Assembly (NCBI RefSeq): GCF_023898315.1
Contig: NC_064617.1
Coordinates: forward strand, 618,627,000-618,690,999
DNA length: 64,000 nt
Source: Schistocerca nitens
Lineage: Eukaryota; Arthropoda; Insecta; Orthoptera; Acrididae
Direction of reading: 5' to 3'
Position numbers and translations under genes: made by a program. Positions 45,896 to 58,657 of this stretch are shown here, piece by piece. Position 1 is the stretch's first letter. Every line of letters starts with the position of its first letter. Below the pieces are notes generated by a model. The model saw only the letters and a list, made by a program, of their open reading frames with translations, was not told where the DNA came from and ran no database searches.

Positions 45896-46284
45896 TAATA
45901 TTCAACTTCCGCGGCCGAAGACTTCCGACGTAAGAATTCACCCTCATTCTGTCAAAGACCTTCAAAGAAGGCGGAAGAGTGGACAGAGGTTCAGGGCACT
46001 CTCTCGTCCTTGCGGTGGGAAACTGCTCTTAAAGGAGGAAGGATCTGCGGTGATCAACGGCACGAGGATGGAGAAGGCAATGAAAAACACAGCATTAAAG
46101 ACATAAAACGTGTATCCATAGGACATGCAGCCTGTAATTGAGAAAGTGTCATAATGATCTCTCCATTGGCAAAAGATTCCGGAATAGCCTCCTATTCGGA
46201 TCTCTGGGAGAGGACTGCCAACGTGGAGGTGACCATGCGAAAAAGATTGAATAACTCACGAAACCATAATGTTCTACAAGTCGG

Positions 46285-48320
46285 GGCATGGAATGTCAGA
46301 TGCTTGGTAGGGTAGCTAGAAAATCTGAAAAGGGAAATGCAAAGGCCCAGAATAGATGTAGTAGGGGTCAGTGAAGCGAAATGGAAAGAAGACATGGATT
46401 TCTGGTCAGATGAATATAACGTAATATCAAAAGCAGCAGAAGATAGTATAAAGGTAGTAGGATTCGTTATGAATAGAAAGGTACGGCAGAGATTGTGTTA
46501 CCGTAAATAATTCACTGATACGATTCTTCTCATCAGAATAGATAGAAAACCAACATAGATAACGACAGTTCAGACACACATGTCGACATCGGATGCTGAA
46601 GATGAAGAGAACGAGAAAGTATATGAGGATATTGAACGGATAATACAGTGTGTAATGGGTGATGGAACTATAATACACAAGGGGGACTAGAATGCAGATG
46701 CAGGAGAAGAGAAGAAGAAAAGGTTACAGGCGAATATGGTCACGTCTAAAAAGGGTAATTACAGAAGGTGGAAAGAAAAACTTAGATGCAAAGAAGGTAA
46801 AATGGTCAGCGGAATACAGGAATACAGAAATACAGGTAGTTGAGGAAGAAACAGGGAAGCTAAGACGAACTGGCCGCTTGAAAATGTGAAGAAATCGAAG
46901 AAAAGCACTGAGTCAGCATATAGAAAAGTCAAATCAACCTTCAGTGAAATTAAAAACAAGGGTGCTTACATTAATAGTGCAACGAAAATTCCATTGTTAA
47001 ACGCTGAGGAGAGAGCAGATAGAAGGAAACAGTACCTTGAAGGCCTCTATAAGGGGGAGATTTGATGTGATAGAAGAAGAAACAGGAGTCGATCTAGAAG
47101 AGATAGGGGATCCAGTATTAGAATCAGAATTTAAGAGAGCTGTGGAGGATTTAAGATCGAATAAGGATGAAGGGAAGCCTAACATTCCATCAGAATTGCA
47201 AAAACATTGAAGGAAGAGGTATCAAAACGACTATTCACGTTACGGTGTAGAATGTATTACTCGCGATATACCATCTGACTTTCGGAGGAACATCGATCAC
47301 ACAATTCCGAAGTCTGCATGAGCATACAAGTGCGAGAATTATCGCACAATCAGCTTAACAGCTCATGATTCCAAGTTGCTCACAAAAGTAATACACAGAA
47401 GAATGGAAAAGAAAATTGAGAATGTGTTAGATGGCGATGAGTTTGGCTTTAGGAAAGATAAAGGCACCAAAGACGCAATTCTGACGCTCCGGTTCTTAAT
47501 GGAAGCAAGAATAAAGAAAAATCGAGACACATTCATAGAATTCGTCGACCTTGAAAAAGCGTTCAACAGTGTAAAATGGTGCAAGATGTTCGAAACTCTG
47601 AGAAAAGTAGTGGTAAGCTACAGGAAGAGACGGATAGTATACAGTATGTACCAGAGCCAAGAGAGAATAATGAGAGTGAACGACAAAGAACGAAGTGCTT
47701 GGATTAAAAAGATTGTAAAATAGGGATGTAGTCTTACGCTCCTAATATTCAATCTGTACATCGATGAAGCAATGACTGAAATAAAGGAAAGGTTCAGGAG
47801 TGAAATTAAAATTCAAGTTGAAAGGATATCAATGATACGATTCGGTGATGAGATTGCTATTCTGAGTGAAAGTGAAGAAGAATTAAATCATCTGCTGAAT
47901 GGAACGAACAGTCAGATGAGTACAGAATACTGACTGAAAGTAAATCGAAGAAAGACGAAAGTAAGGAGAACTAGCAGTAATGAGAACAGCGAGAAAATTA
48001 ACATCAAGATTGATTGTCACGAAGCAGATGAAGCTAAGGAATTCTTCTAGGTAGACAGATAAATAGCCAATGATAGACGCAGCAAGGAGGACATCAAAGG
48101 GAGACTATCCCTGGCAAACAGGGCATTCCTGACTAAGAGAAGTCTACTAGTATCAAACATAGGCCACAATTTGAGAAAGAAATTTTTTAGAATGTACGTT
48201 TGGAGCACAGCATTGTACAGTAGTGAAACATAGACCGTGAGCAGACCAGGACAGAAGTGGATCGAAGCAATTGAGATGTGGTACTACAGAAAGTTATGTG
48301 GACTGATAAGGTAAATAGTG
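46285..48320 (+). pseudogene. LINE-B copy 2 endonuclease-RT pseudogene
   Basis: Starts with VGAWNVRCL near 46,283, then LENLKREMQRPRIDVVGVSE (46,318-46,375) and VISKAAEDSIKVVGFVMN (46,422-46,475). The endonuclease GDWN box is damaged (GD, stop, NADAG near 46,680). About 250 bases of endonuclease C-terminus are missing or scrambled by 46,760. RT: FGFRKDKGTKDAILTLRFLM from 47,442, IEFVDLEKAFNSVKW from 47,535, then FGDEIAIL at 47,841-47,864, where the FADD motif has lost its second Asp. The C-terminal FLTKRSLLVSNIGHN lies near 48,127. The RT block 47,376-47,723 is open. Not active. Confidence 0.8.
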
Positions 48321-48590
48321 AGGAGTTTCTGCAAGGAATCGGAGATTAATGAAATATATGGACAACTGACAAAGAGAAGACATCAGGGAATGACTTACAT
48401 GGCACTAGAGGGAGCTGTAGAGGGCAAAAGCTGTTGAGGAATACAGAAACTGGAATATATCCAACAAATAACTGAGGACATATGTTTGTAAGTGCCACTC
48501 TGAGAGGAAGAGATTGGCACAGGAGAGGAATTCGTGGCGGACCCCATCAAACTAGTCATCAGACTGATGACTTAAAAAAAATAAAAATAA

Positions 48591-49090
48591 AACTGCCTTA
48601 ACAGACAGGTATTTTCAAAAATCTTCTCATCCCCTACTTCACCCCCTTAGGGCTGGGTTTTCGAACAGTCTTTTACCAAATGATGTCTACAGTTTAGGAT
48701 CAATACCCACTCCAATGTCCCATCCTTAGCTGTTTGGGCTGAGCAATGATGAACCAGTGAATCAGGCTCACCACATTTCATCCCCCTTAGGGGTTGAATA
48801 TCCAGAAACATGGAATTATGGATTTTTTTATTTCTGACTGAGAAGATAGTTCCAGCTTCAAAATTGCCATATTAACGACATATTTTCAAAAACCCTTTCA
48901 TCTCCCACTTCACCCCTTCAGGTGTGGAATTTCGTAAAATCCCTTCTTAAACAATGTGTACCTTCTTAAAAGATGTCTACAGTGTAAGGTCAACACCCTC
49001 TCCAAACTCTAAGTTTCTCCTCATAGTGGTTTGGGCTGGACGATGATGAGTCTGTCAATCAGTCAAGACATTTCCTCTCATATACTCTGT
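48591..49090. repeat. Right part of the tandem repeat
   Basis: At least three sub-units with TATTTTCAAAAA.CC.TTTCATC..CACTTCACCCC.T.AGGG.TGGAATTT at 48,611, 48,770 and 48,890; longer units repeat GATGTCTACAGT (48,685 and 48,982) about 300 bases apart. No coding potential. Confidence 0.75.
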
Positions 49091-50344
49091 AAAGATTATC
49101 TAAAAATGGTCACATTAATACCCTTAAATGGATCATTTCGACATGAAACACTTAATTCTGCCAATTTCCACTGCCGCTCTGAATAAAAGTCTCAATGCGG
49201 TTGCAGAAGAACGACGATATTGCGATCTTATATCCATTTTCTTGTTTTTATCTCATTTGTTCTTTTCTTTATGCACATTTCTCTCATAATTGCGAGAAAC
49301 GTTGGAGAGACTTTCCACCTGATGCAAGACATAATTCATTTATTATAATTTAACTCGCACATGTTTCAGCTCTCTATACACCATCATCTGTGTATATTGT
49401 TCTGCCTAAACACTTTTTTAACGTAGTAACTTTTTCTTCAGGTTAGTATGATTTCAGCTTCAAGCGACTTCTATGTAAAATAATATACTGTGACAAACAA
49501 TACACAGTTGAGCTATGGAATATAAAACGCCTGGTATTTATCAAAAATTAGTCCTACAATACTATTTTGAAAAGAAGACCACTGTACTATTATTTTTTCC
49601 TCTTACAGGTTAATTTATTATTTAGTGCTGTTCATAGCATATTTAACGTACGATATACGGCTTGTCGTCTGCAAACAACGCAATGTTATGTTGTCTTCTT
49701 TACGGTTGTATCCCACGTGTTAAGAGACTTATAGGTTCACTATTGCTACTTGAAGTGGTACAAGCGCTTTTTATTTAATTTTACCTTGAACCTGTCTTCA
49801 GATCAGGTGCTACTATACCTACATCACATAGCAGATGGCATACAGAAAGACAAGCAGAGTGCGGATCCTTCATTTGTATGAAGTTGAACTCTTCGCTCGA
49901 CGCCATATTGAAACAAAGTAAACACGAAACCATAGCTGCTTACTACTATGACTAGAAATGACTAACTTAGAACTGTTACTAAAGGAAACGGTAATAAAAC
50001 AAGTTATGATGAATCATAAGTTAAAACTGAAATTAATTACCGTTCACATAAGCAAGCTGTGAGCTTCCACTGCTTTTAGTTTCAGATGACCACTACTTTG
50101 TTTCATAAATATCGTTTTTTTTTTCGTTCGAGTAATTTTATTTTACTTCTTAATTTTTGAAACAGGTGTTAATGGACACACTGCAGGAGTTTCTGTGATT
50201 GTGTCGGTGTTGGAATATTAATTCATGTTTTCGACGTGAAATTAACACTTGTATATTAATTACTTTTATGTCTGGATGAACATTCATAAATGACGATTGG
50301 CAGCCGCCCGAAATTAATTCTTAACGAAATCTTTTTCGCACACG
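49091..50344. other. Anonymous spacer
   Basis: AT-rich, no recognised gene or element. Confidence 0.5.
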
Positions 50345-50445
50345 GAGAGCCAAGATGGTTAAGATGACTGTTCGTGTTAACTGGAAAATCTAGGTTCGAT
50401 TCCTGGTCTGGTACAAATTTTTACTCTCGTATTCAGAAGAAACAG
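50345..50445 (+). mobile_element. SINE-4 copy
   Basis: tRNA-like head GAGCCAAGATGGTTAAGATG, perfect B box GGTTCGATTCC at about 50,393, then GGTCTGGTACAAATTTTTAC shared with the antisense copy at 27.0 kb. Confidence 0.7.
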
Positions 50446-50468
50446 TACACCTTAAACGACTAGTGACA

Positions 50469-51767
50469 GGACGTTCGTATTCACAGGACGTGTACTTTAG
50501 TGTGTTCTGAAGAAGCGATTAGAATTTGAGTCACGTCGGTTCAGCTTGTGTCCTGTTGCCTCTTTGGCACAGAGTCTGCCATGCGCCCTGTTAACTTGTT
50601 CCGTGCTTGATGGCATCGACGCTGATGAGGTGCGAATCGTGTCCTGTGGTATAGTCATCCATGCTGCATTCACCTGGTTTCAAAGTTCATCTGTGGTGGT
50701 TGGCACTGTTTCACAGCGCTGCACCCGTCGTTTCTCCGCATACCACACATTTTCGATTGGCGACAAGTCTGGTGATATGGCGGGCCTGGGCAAAAGGCTG
50801 AATCCTGTGACACCAAGAACGCAACATGTGCTCGTGCATTGTCTTCCTGAAAAATGGCGTCTGTGGTGGTGTGCAGAAAGAGTATGGCTACGACTCACAG
50901 GAGTTCATTCACGTACGTCAGATTGGTCACAGTGTGCTGGACATATACAGTGTAATTTGTGGTAGTACGCAATAGCACTCCACACGATAATGCTTCGAGA
51001 TGGCGCTGTATGCTTGTGCAAATTCAGTCATTGAGAGACCGCAACACCCTATCTGTGGCGAACCAAAATGCGGGCGTCATTTTCAAACAAACAGAACCTG
51101 GATTCGTCAGAAAAGACTATCTGATGCAATTCCTGTGCCCAGTAACGTAATTCCATACACCATTGTCGTCTAGCATGTTCCTGCACATTCGTCAAAGGTA
51201 GGCGGAGAAGTGGGTGAAGCGCACGTAACCCACGCAGTAATAAACTGCTAAGGACTGGCATGCCTGATAGTGTACGATGTGTTACACTGATCCACTGTTG
51301 CGCCAGAGCCGAGCAGGATGCAGATCTGTTTTGCAATGCCTTTCAACTTCTCGGGGGTGTGACCTGCGTGGTGGACTCGACCCATCTCGTCTTGTTGTAC
51401 TGTCTTCCGTGAACCATTCTGCAGACACCCGCTGCTCTGCCGAAACAGTTCGTTCCACAGGAGCAGCACTTTCTCGTATGACTGCATCACATTCTTTCAT
51501 GCCAATAATGCGCCTATTTCAGACTCACTTATTTGAGGGTACAGTTCGCGCATACGTTGCGAGGCATCCTGCCCTTCTAGTCAAGTCACACTGGTCCATT
51601 ACCTTCGGTTTGTGGTGACAACGATAGCCGCTGGCACATTTTACAGGTAGCTGGTGTTGGGTAGCGATATCGATGCTAACCTTGAACCCACGGGCTGACG
51701 TTGTTCAAATGCTAATCACTTCGGCGGAGCCTATTAACTTACACGTCCTGTGAATATGAACGTCCTA
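50469..51767 (-). mobile_element. Tc1-C transposon with both TIRs
   Basis: Terminal inverted repeats of about 32 bases: AGGACGTTCGTATTCACAGG at 50,468 and the inverse CCTGTGAATATGAACGTCCT at 51,748-51,767, continuing with ACGTGTA. The right end is followed by TA, as expected for Tc1 targets, while the left flank reads CA. The 1.3-kb length and the minus-strand transposase fit a complete element. Confidence 0.85.
50545..51640 (-). pseudogene. Tc1-C transposase pseudogene
   Basis: Read leftward. The N-terminal DNA-binding part is garbled (51,500-51,640). HRTLSGMPVLSSLLLRGLRALHPL (about 51,275-51,205) and QEHARRQWCMELRYW precede IVFSDESRF (about 51,125-51,085), which holds the first catalytic Asp. 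FQEDNARAHVA near 50,850 carries the second Asp, in another frame. SPDLSPIENVW (50,775-50,742) carries the Glu. So all three DD(34)E residues can be read, but in different frames with several shifts and stops between them. It encodes no working enzyme. The TIRs could still be cut by a related transposase. Confidence 0.8.
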
Positions 51768-54446
51768 CCTCCAGCCGTTCAAGCTGTTCTGTTTTTTTTT
51801 CTGAACACTAGTGTAATATATCACTAATAGTTAGAAAATCTATCCCTAACACAACGGATGCCTAGATATTCGCAGCCAGCGAGTTTATTTCTTATTACTA
51901 TAGGTATTAATTTAAATGAATATTGTAGGCTGCATTAAAATTTAAGTTATACAGATGTTTTGAATTAGGCTCAGATCGATATGCTCACTCTCACATAATC
52001 TGCAATATGAATCATATTCCTTTAATAAATGACAGTTGATAAGTTTCGCAAAGGAACTTTCCTCCAGTTTTGTCCAAAATGTGAAATGTATTTCAGCGTT
52101 TCGATTGTGTAATTGTTGGTGGGGAATTTCTTATCCTTCGTCATTATTTTGATCCTGCTGTAAGTACAAAAATATATCGCGATCACTAATTTTAGAAACA
52201 TGCGTCTACAAGAACGAACATTTCACGCCTAAGCAGCGGGCTATATGCAAGTGGCGCCGCCAGGTAGCACGCTCAAATAAAATACTTAAACTTCTGTTTC
52301 CTACACACAGTAGTGAGATGTGGATTTCCTTCCAACTTAAAAATAGTTGCGATATCTTAGCTACATTTTGTACACAGCATCGTATCACCAGAAATGAACC
52401 AAACGTAAAGCAGCCAGTGACCACATTTTTCACTGCAAACCCTTCAAATTTTATGCCGCAGAGTACAAATAAATTAAGTATCACAGTAACTACCACGAAT
52501 TTCGAAAAACATAGGCACTTCATTATCGAATTGTGATATGAAAATATAAGAAAAGATAGAAATGAGTTTTGTGCACCAATTAAGTTCCTTGGTGTCAAAG
52601 GAGAGGTGTTATGCACAGTAGAGAAGAAAACGCTTACATTCGAAACATGTCTTTTTTAATATATTAAAAGAAATGGAGAACCTTTATCGCAAAACTAATT
52701 CCAGGAGTTGATGCAGCTTTGCTTCATTTACATGCAGTATCTCTTTACAGTTTGAAGGTCTTTTATTATTCACAGCAAGAAAATGGGAAAAATTTGTTCA
52801 TGTATTGCTATCAGGCGCTTTGTGGGACAGGACCGTTGATTATCATGTTGCACAACTACGAGCGCCATTGCGACATTTCACTGCTAGGTTTTTCTCCTGG
52901 CCTGTACAGCTAGTTTTCCTTTGTGGTGCACATAGGCTAAGAAACCTTGCCAGAGTCATACCAAATGAAGAGAAGATAACGTACAACTGCGATTTTGTAA
53001 TGGCAAGCAGCGTTCTTATTACAGCACAATTGAATACATGAAAGAAAGGCCCCTTCTTAAAAGCGTCGTGACAACCTTGAGCAGTTCGCACCATTGCGGA
53101 ACATCAACTATAAGTAAATTTACCAGTTAGGAACATGGAATAGCTGAACTGACAAAAATAGTATTTCCTAGACCAAATACTTTACAAAAACAATGGCAGT
53201 TTGGAGGTTACCCGCTCTTAGGTCATACCAGTTCAGTGTACTCAAAGCTAACGTGTGGAATACTAATTTAGAAGAACCAGGGTAAGAGTTAGAAAGTAAG
53301 TGTACTTCGTAGACTATTTTGTTAATAGATATCGTCATGTTTCAGACGACATGACACACTGGTCGTGAGAAACAGTAGCGATCATGTGGTACAAGATTAG
53401 CTACACTTCGTTAATCTTTCAGCCGTGTAAGTTGTAGACCATACAAGAACTGAAAGAGACTCGCAGCTGTAAAAGAGAACAATCAATCTTCCAGGGGGAG
53501 TCAAATGAAAATAAGACAGGCGGAAGAAAGTAAATAAACTGTTTATTACTTCAAAAATAATCGCCATAAGTAGCAACACATTTATCCCTCTACATGATCA
53601 GACGGTCAGTACCTCGTGGGAAGATGCTGCGGATGCCTACTGTGACACCACCAGGGTGTTTTTCTCTCTTCCAAATTGTCTCATTCGAAATTGTTCTCAT
53701 CGTTAATGAATCACCCTAACCATTTTTTGTCGATATTCACGTAATTCTCAGCTTTATTTTGCTAGGTATTTTCTTTTTATTGCATTTATTCATTTGTTCT
53801 CTTCTTTTATTCTGCTGGATACTCACGAGACTGTCCTACATGATTTTTGTACGAAAGTGTGTACTTTCTTAAAAACTAGTCATCCGAACACTTTTAATCT
53901 CAGTTTAAAACGAAAACTGATAAGAATAATTACTAATGCTACTACAAGATACATATCGCAATATCTGTTTTTCAAATTACAAAATCAATGTCACAGAATC
54001 GATCAATATAATTTCTTTGAAGGATCATGTTATATAGATGAGAGTCTTTTGTTATTAGTTGTTACTACATCACAGCAGTCTGTGTTATGCCTCTGAAGCA
54101 GTGAGTCGTAGAATTCTTTGTTATCCGTGGAAATTGTAATGAACTAGTAACGAACAGATTATGTTATTAATGTAACTTAATCATTATTTTGGCAAGAAAT
54201 ATGCGAAGATTAGTGAGCTATAGAGTCGTGACAGAGAAGTTCGAATCAGAAAGTGTTGCATTTCAAGAAAAGTATTTCAGTAACTTCGTGGTCAACCTAG
54301 ATCTCACTTACGGAATATGTAAATGGAATTTTTACTGCCACTAAACACTGACGCTGCAAAAATGAAAGCTGAATGTTCTTTTTCTGTTTCCTAGTACTAC
54401 CACTGTCATAATTTCCACGCCATTGCGATATATGCAGTTTACATAT
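51768..54446. other. Anonymous spacer
   Basis: About 2.7 kb. The longest open frame is 136 codons on the minus strand at 52,206-52,616, hydrophobic in its middle, with no family I recognise and no supporting signals. Confidence 0.5.
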
Positions 54447-55124
54447 ACAATGAGATGACGTAAGTCATGGGATATCCCTTATTATCGTGTCGGATCTCCT
54501 TTTGTCCGGCGTTGTGCAGCAGTTCGACGTGGCATGGACTCAGCAAGTCGTTGGAAGTCTCCCACAGAAATTCAGAGCCACGCTGCCTCTACAGCCATCT
54601 ATAACTGCGAAAGTGTAGCCGGTGTAAGTTTTGTGCACGAATTAACCTCTCGATTATGTCTCATAAATGTCCGGCGATCTGAGTGGCCAAATCATTCGCT
54701 CGAACTGTTCAGGATGTTCGTCAAACCAATCACGAACAGTTGTGGCCCGGTGACAGGGCGCATTATCATCCACGAATATTCCACCGTTGTTTGTGAACAT
54801 GAAGTCCACAAATGGCTGAAAATTCTCACGAAGTAGCCGAGGATAACCATCTCCAGTCAATGCTCGAGTCCATTCCTTGTAAACACAATCCCACTCCATT
54901 ATGGAGGCATGACCAGCTTGTACAGTGGGTTTTCCACAACTTAGATCCATGGATTCGTGGGGACTAAATCACACTCGAACGGTACCATAAGCTTTTACCA
55001 ACTAAAATCAAGATTCATCTGACCAGGCCACAGTTTTGCAGACACGTAGGGTCCAACCGGTATGGTCACGAGCTCTGGAGAGAAGCCATAGGCGATATCG
55101 TGCTGTTAGCAAAGGCACTCCGGT
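54447..55124 (-). pseudogene. Tc1-A transposase, C-terminal half
   Basis: Left terminal repeat ATGAGATGACGTAAGTCATG at about 54,450, after TA. On the minus strand the coding direction enters at 55,124: TVAWSDES near 55,030 (first Asp, then a stop), EWDCVYKEWTRALTGDGYPRLL at 54,895-54,830, VDDNAPCHRATTVRDWFDEHPE at about 54,780-54,710 (second Asp), then WPLRSPD at about 54,690. The region of the third residue (PIE) is damaged. The right side is cut off by LINE-C. It is the same family as 42,372-43,026 and covers the part missing there. Confidence 0.85.
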
Positions 55125-56035
55125 TCCACTTACAGGTGTTATAGGCGCCGCCGCTGTTGCTCATGTACATAAACGATGTAGGAGACAATCTGAGCAGCCC
55201 TCTTATATTGCTTCCAGATGAGGCAGTCACTTACCGTCTTTTAAAGTCTTCAGATGATCAAGACTAATTACAAAATGATTTAGACAAGATATCTTTAAAG
55301 TGCGAAAAGTGTCAGTTAACTTAAAATAATGAAAAGTGTGAAATCATCCAATCGAGTACTAAAAGAAATCCTCTAAATTTCGGTTACACGAGAAATAACA
55401 CATATTTAAACGTCGTAAATCTGTAAATGCAGCTAATGTCTTACGATTTACAGTTACGAATAACTTAAATTGGAACGATCACACAGCTAATGTTGTGGGT
55501 AAAGCAAATCAAAGACTGCAATTTATTGTCAGAACACTTACAAAGTGCAACAAGTCTTCTAAAGAGACAGCTTGCACCACGCTTGTCCGCCTTTTCATGG
55601 AATATTGCTGTGCGGTGTGGGATCCAGCTCAGATTGGACTGACGAAGGACACTGAAAAAGTTTGAAGAAGAGAAGCTTGTTCTATAATATCGTGAAATAG
55701 GGGAGAAAGTACCACGGACATGATACCTGAATTGGACTGGCAATCATTACACCAAAGGACTTAATCATTATGGTTGCATTTTCTGGGGAAATTTTAGCCA
55801 CTAACTTTCTGCTCTGATTACGAAAATATTCTGTTGGTGCCCACCTACACAGGGAGTAATGATGTTCGTGTTAAAATAAGAAATATCAGAGCTCGCACAA
55901 AAACTTCTTAAGTTCGCGTTTTTCGCTCGCCGTTCGAGAGTGGAACGGTAGAGAAAAAGTTTGAAGGTGGTTCGATGAACCCTCTCCCTGGCATTGTATT
56001 GTGAATTGCAGAGTAATCACGGAGATGTAATGTAG
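55125..56035 (+). mobile_element. LINE-C copy 2, 3' half
   Basis: Starts at the LTGVIG block (compare VPQGSVIGPSLF of the 32-kb copy) and continues MYINDVGDNLSS (55,163), a decayed FADD (LPDEAVTYR), NNLNWNDHTANVVGKANQRLQFIV at 55,457-55,530, and FMEYCCAVWDPAQIGL at about 55,600. The 3' end reads GGTTCGATGAACCCTCTCCC and then GCAGAGTAATCACGGAGATG near 56,008. Many stops. It joins directly to the Tc1-A remnant. Confidence 0.8.
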
Positions 56036-58499
56036 TCGTAGACATCAGAAACATAGACACAGATAAATTTCGGAACGCAGTTAACAAAAGAATCACCATT
56101 TTGTCCATCAGTGGAAACTTTATACAACAGTTGTGTAGCATGTATCTGAAGTATCATACTGCGTTGCCTAGAACACACCGAATGAATACAAGTGGATATC
56201 CAATGGTCGCAACCTTTGCAACGTTCATTTCTCATTCTTCTTCGGGAAAATATGGGTTACTCGTATTAGTATTCTTCTGAAAAGATCTTCACTAAAACTA
56301 AAAATTAGTAAAACAAGTAACACGTCTAAACGCACGTCATGTTCTGAGATATTTCCTCGATGTGATAATTACTTTAGGGTATGACAATTTTCAATAAAAA
56401 TAAATTCTCTGCCGAGGACCACTAGAAAATGTGTGAGGCTGCGGCAAGATGAATCAGATTATTAGATAATTATTTTCTTAAACTGAGGATGTCGTTGACA
56501 GCACAAATGATGTTTACATTGAGGTACATCAGTTAAGTCATCGTCAACGAAAACTCTTTTAAGAGCAAGTTGCAGCATTATCACATGAATCCCTTATAGT
56601 GGATCTTTGATTCTTACCAGTAATGCAGTTTCCTCGCATCTTAGACATCGATGCTGATGCTTATAGTTGACCTTTGTTGATAGTTACATGTTGGCTGATT
56701 GTAGATGGGTTTCGAATTAGATCCCATTTGCAACTGCTACGATATATTTTATGTTTTTTTTATATTAAAGGGCACTATCAAGGACCACTTATTTTGCGCA
56801 TCAATTAGAATGATGCTGCTGTGCCCTGAAGGCTTCAAATTTAACCTTACATACAGTTCGTTCTATCAAAAACAGCTGTGAAAATTTACTTGTCAAAAAC
56901 CCAATCAAATATAGAAATGTGTTGAAAATTCCTAAAATCTAGCGAAGCATAAATTAATACGATTAACTGTTTGCGTACGTATGTTTGGGTGTGTGCAACG
57001 TGTAGATAGTTGGTGTACAACTGAAGATAACATAACTGTAAAGGTATCAGTACTGGTAATGACGAGATGATTTTGTTAAATTGTCGTTAAGGCATTTACA
57101 ACAAAAAAGGCTGTTTCCGTATGTCATGCTGGACAACTGAAGAAGGTATAAAAGTGGCTTTCATTTCCTCAAGTGGCCGTTAAAAGTAACATTCATCGAT
57201 GGAATCAAATTCGATTTCATGCTTAGCATAGTAGGGTGAAAGAAGAAAATCCCCAAAGTATTTCGTGCGCTCTGTAGCTGTCCCTGCACACCCAAGGAGC
57301 CGCCAGTGTTTTAAGAAGTTCTTTTGTGAAATTCGTAAATTTGACTTTCTTTGAAGGCAGAAGCGCCGATAGTGCCGATACTTGCTTGTTTTTTGCCACC
57401 GCATTACATAGAGCAGTCAGCTTGAGGCTACAGCGTAGTGTACTGTTCCATGTGCTACATTTTTTCGGAAAGTGAAATGCGTGTGCCCTTGTCTGTTTGT
57501 ACACGGATTATATATTTTGCCTTTGATTTTTGTGCCAAAGTTCCGAAAATTGTCGCTGTCGAGCTACCTTGGTAAAACATTTGTGTTAAAGGTAAAGTCT
57601 GTGGAGCTCGCTGGTAGCATACCGCTTCTTGTACATGGCGCACGGGGTCACAGCACCAAGTTAAGGCACCTGATGGGCGTATAAGATCCCGAACCCGGTC
57701 GTGTGTTAAAAGAACATTACAACCTCTGGGAAATTGATAGAAATGTGCTAGGCAGATGAAGTACTGTATGCTGAAAGCAAAAATAGAATAACAATCCGCA
57801 AGAACTATAAGAAAATTGCGGAGGTCATTAACCATGAAGCGTGGACAGGTTGTATCCCTCAGGGTGTAAAGAAGAAAATCTACAATTTTTGTTGAAATAA
57901 AAATGTTTCCAAATGGTTGTAGTATTTACTAAATACTTATTTGCATTGCGTTATTCTTCCTTCAGTGCTTTATAAATAGCTTCAAACATTTCTGTTACTA
58001 TTTTTGTCAATTTGCACTGCGGTATTTGAGGGCAGTAGTGTAAACTACAGTACATTTCCCCTGTTGCAAGAAATCGCAATATTACTGTGAGTCTGTCTTT
58101 TGCGGATGTAGATGAATCACTTTACTGAGTACGTATTGAAATGTACTCCCCTTTATTGGCAAGTAGATAATTTTCATACGGCTTTATGTTCTCAACTTCC
58201 AGCTTCCGTTAAGAAATTTTGTTAAATGCTTTTATTATCTCACCGTAAAACCCATTGCTTCAACTAAGCATGCTTTCTTATCCTTTTTTTCTGCTCATCT
58301 TCCAAATACGAACATAATGCAATCTTAATACACAACTGTAGGGCATAATAATAACTTTTTGTCTGCCATTCTGAAACTTTGACGAAATATTGAATGAGGG
58401 CGTAAAACTATCTTTTTTCGCCACATCAAAGATCTTTGTCCAATATTTGATCAGATTTCTTTGTCCAATAAATTTGATTGTGCAATAGCCCTCTTATCC
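56036..58499. other. Anonymous spacer
   Basis: About 2.5 kb AT-rich. The 126-codon minus-strand frame at 57,455-57,835 overlaps other frames on both strands and shows nothing recognisable. Confidence 0.5.
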
Positions 58500-58657
58500 G
58501 CGGGAAAGGTCCTCAAATTGACAGCATGGTGAGTGGACATGGGGTCATCCTTGGCGGACTGAAACAATAAAAAATCCCCACTCGTGTACAGGATTGAAAG
58601 CGCGATCTCTCGGAATTGTGTCCAGCACACTACTTGCTAGACCATCGCGCCAACTAA
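58500..58657 (-). mobile_element. tRNA-like SINE copy, antisense
   Basis: On the minus strand, GGCGCGATGGTCTAGCAAGTAG (A box, plus-strand 58,631-58,652) and GCTTTCAATCC (B-box-like, 58,592-58,602) are spaced as in a tRNA, followed by GAGTGGGGATTTTTTATTG. A different family from SINE-1 to SINE-4. Confidence 0.6.

Larger units (their letters stand above)
45818..48590 (+). mobile_element. LINE-B copy 2, near full length
   Basis: Extends from a tRNA-like leader at 45,818 through a roughly 450-base untranslated part, endonuclease, RT and tail to GGAGAGGAATTCGTGG (48,522) and a terminal A-rich run (48,574-48,590). It is the only copy in the window with its 5' end. It is inserted in a tandem repeat. 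Confidence 0.85.

Noticed and set aside
45873-46106. Small protein of 77 residues
   Set aside because: It lies in the untranslated leader of LINE-B copy 2, whose homologues are non-coding.
52206-52616. 136-codon minus-strand open frame as a membrane protein gene
   Set aside because: Hydrophobic middle but no family resemblance, no flanking signals, and an overlapping plus-strand frame. AT-rich DNA easily gives this.
57455-57835. 126-codon minus-strand frame as a gene
   Set aside because: Overlaps other open frames on both strands and shows no domain or codon signal that I can recognise.
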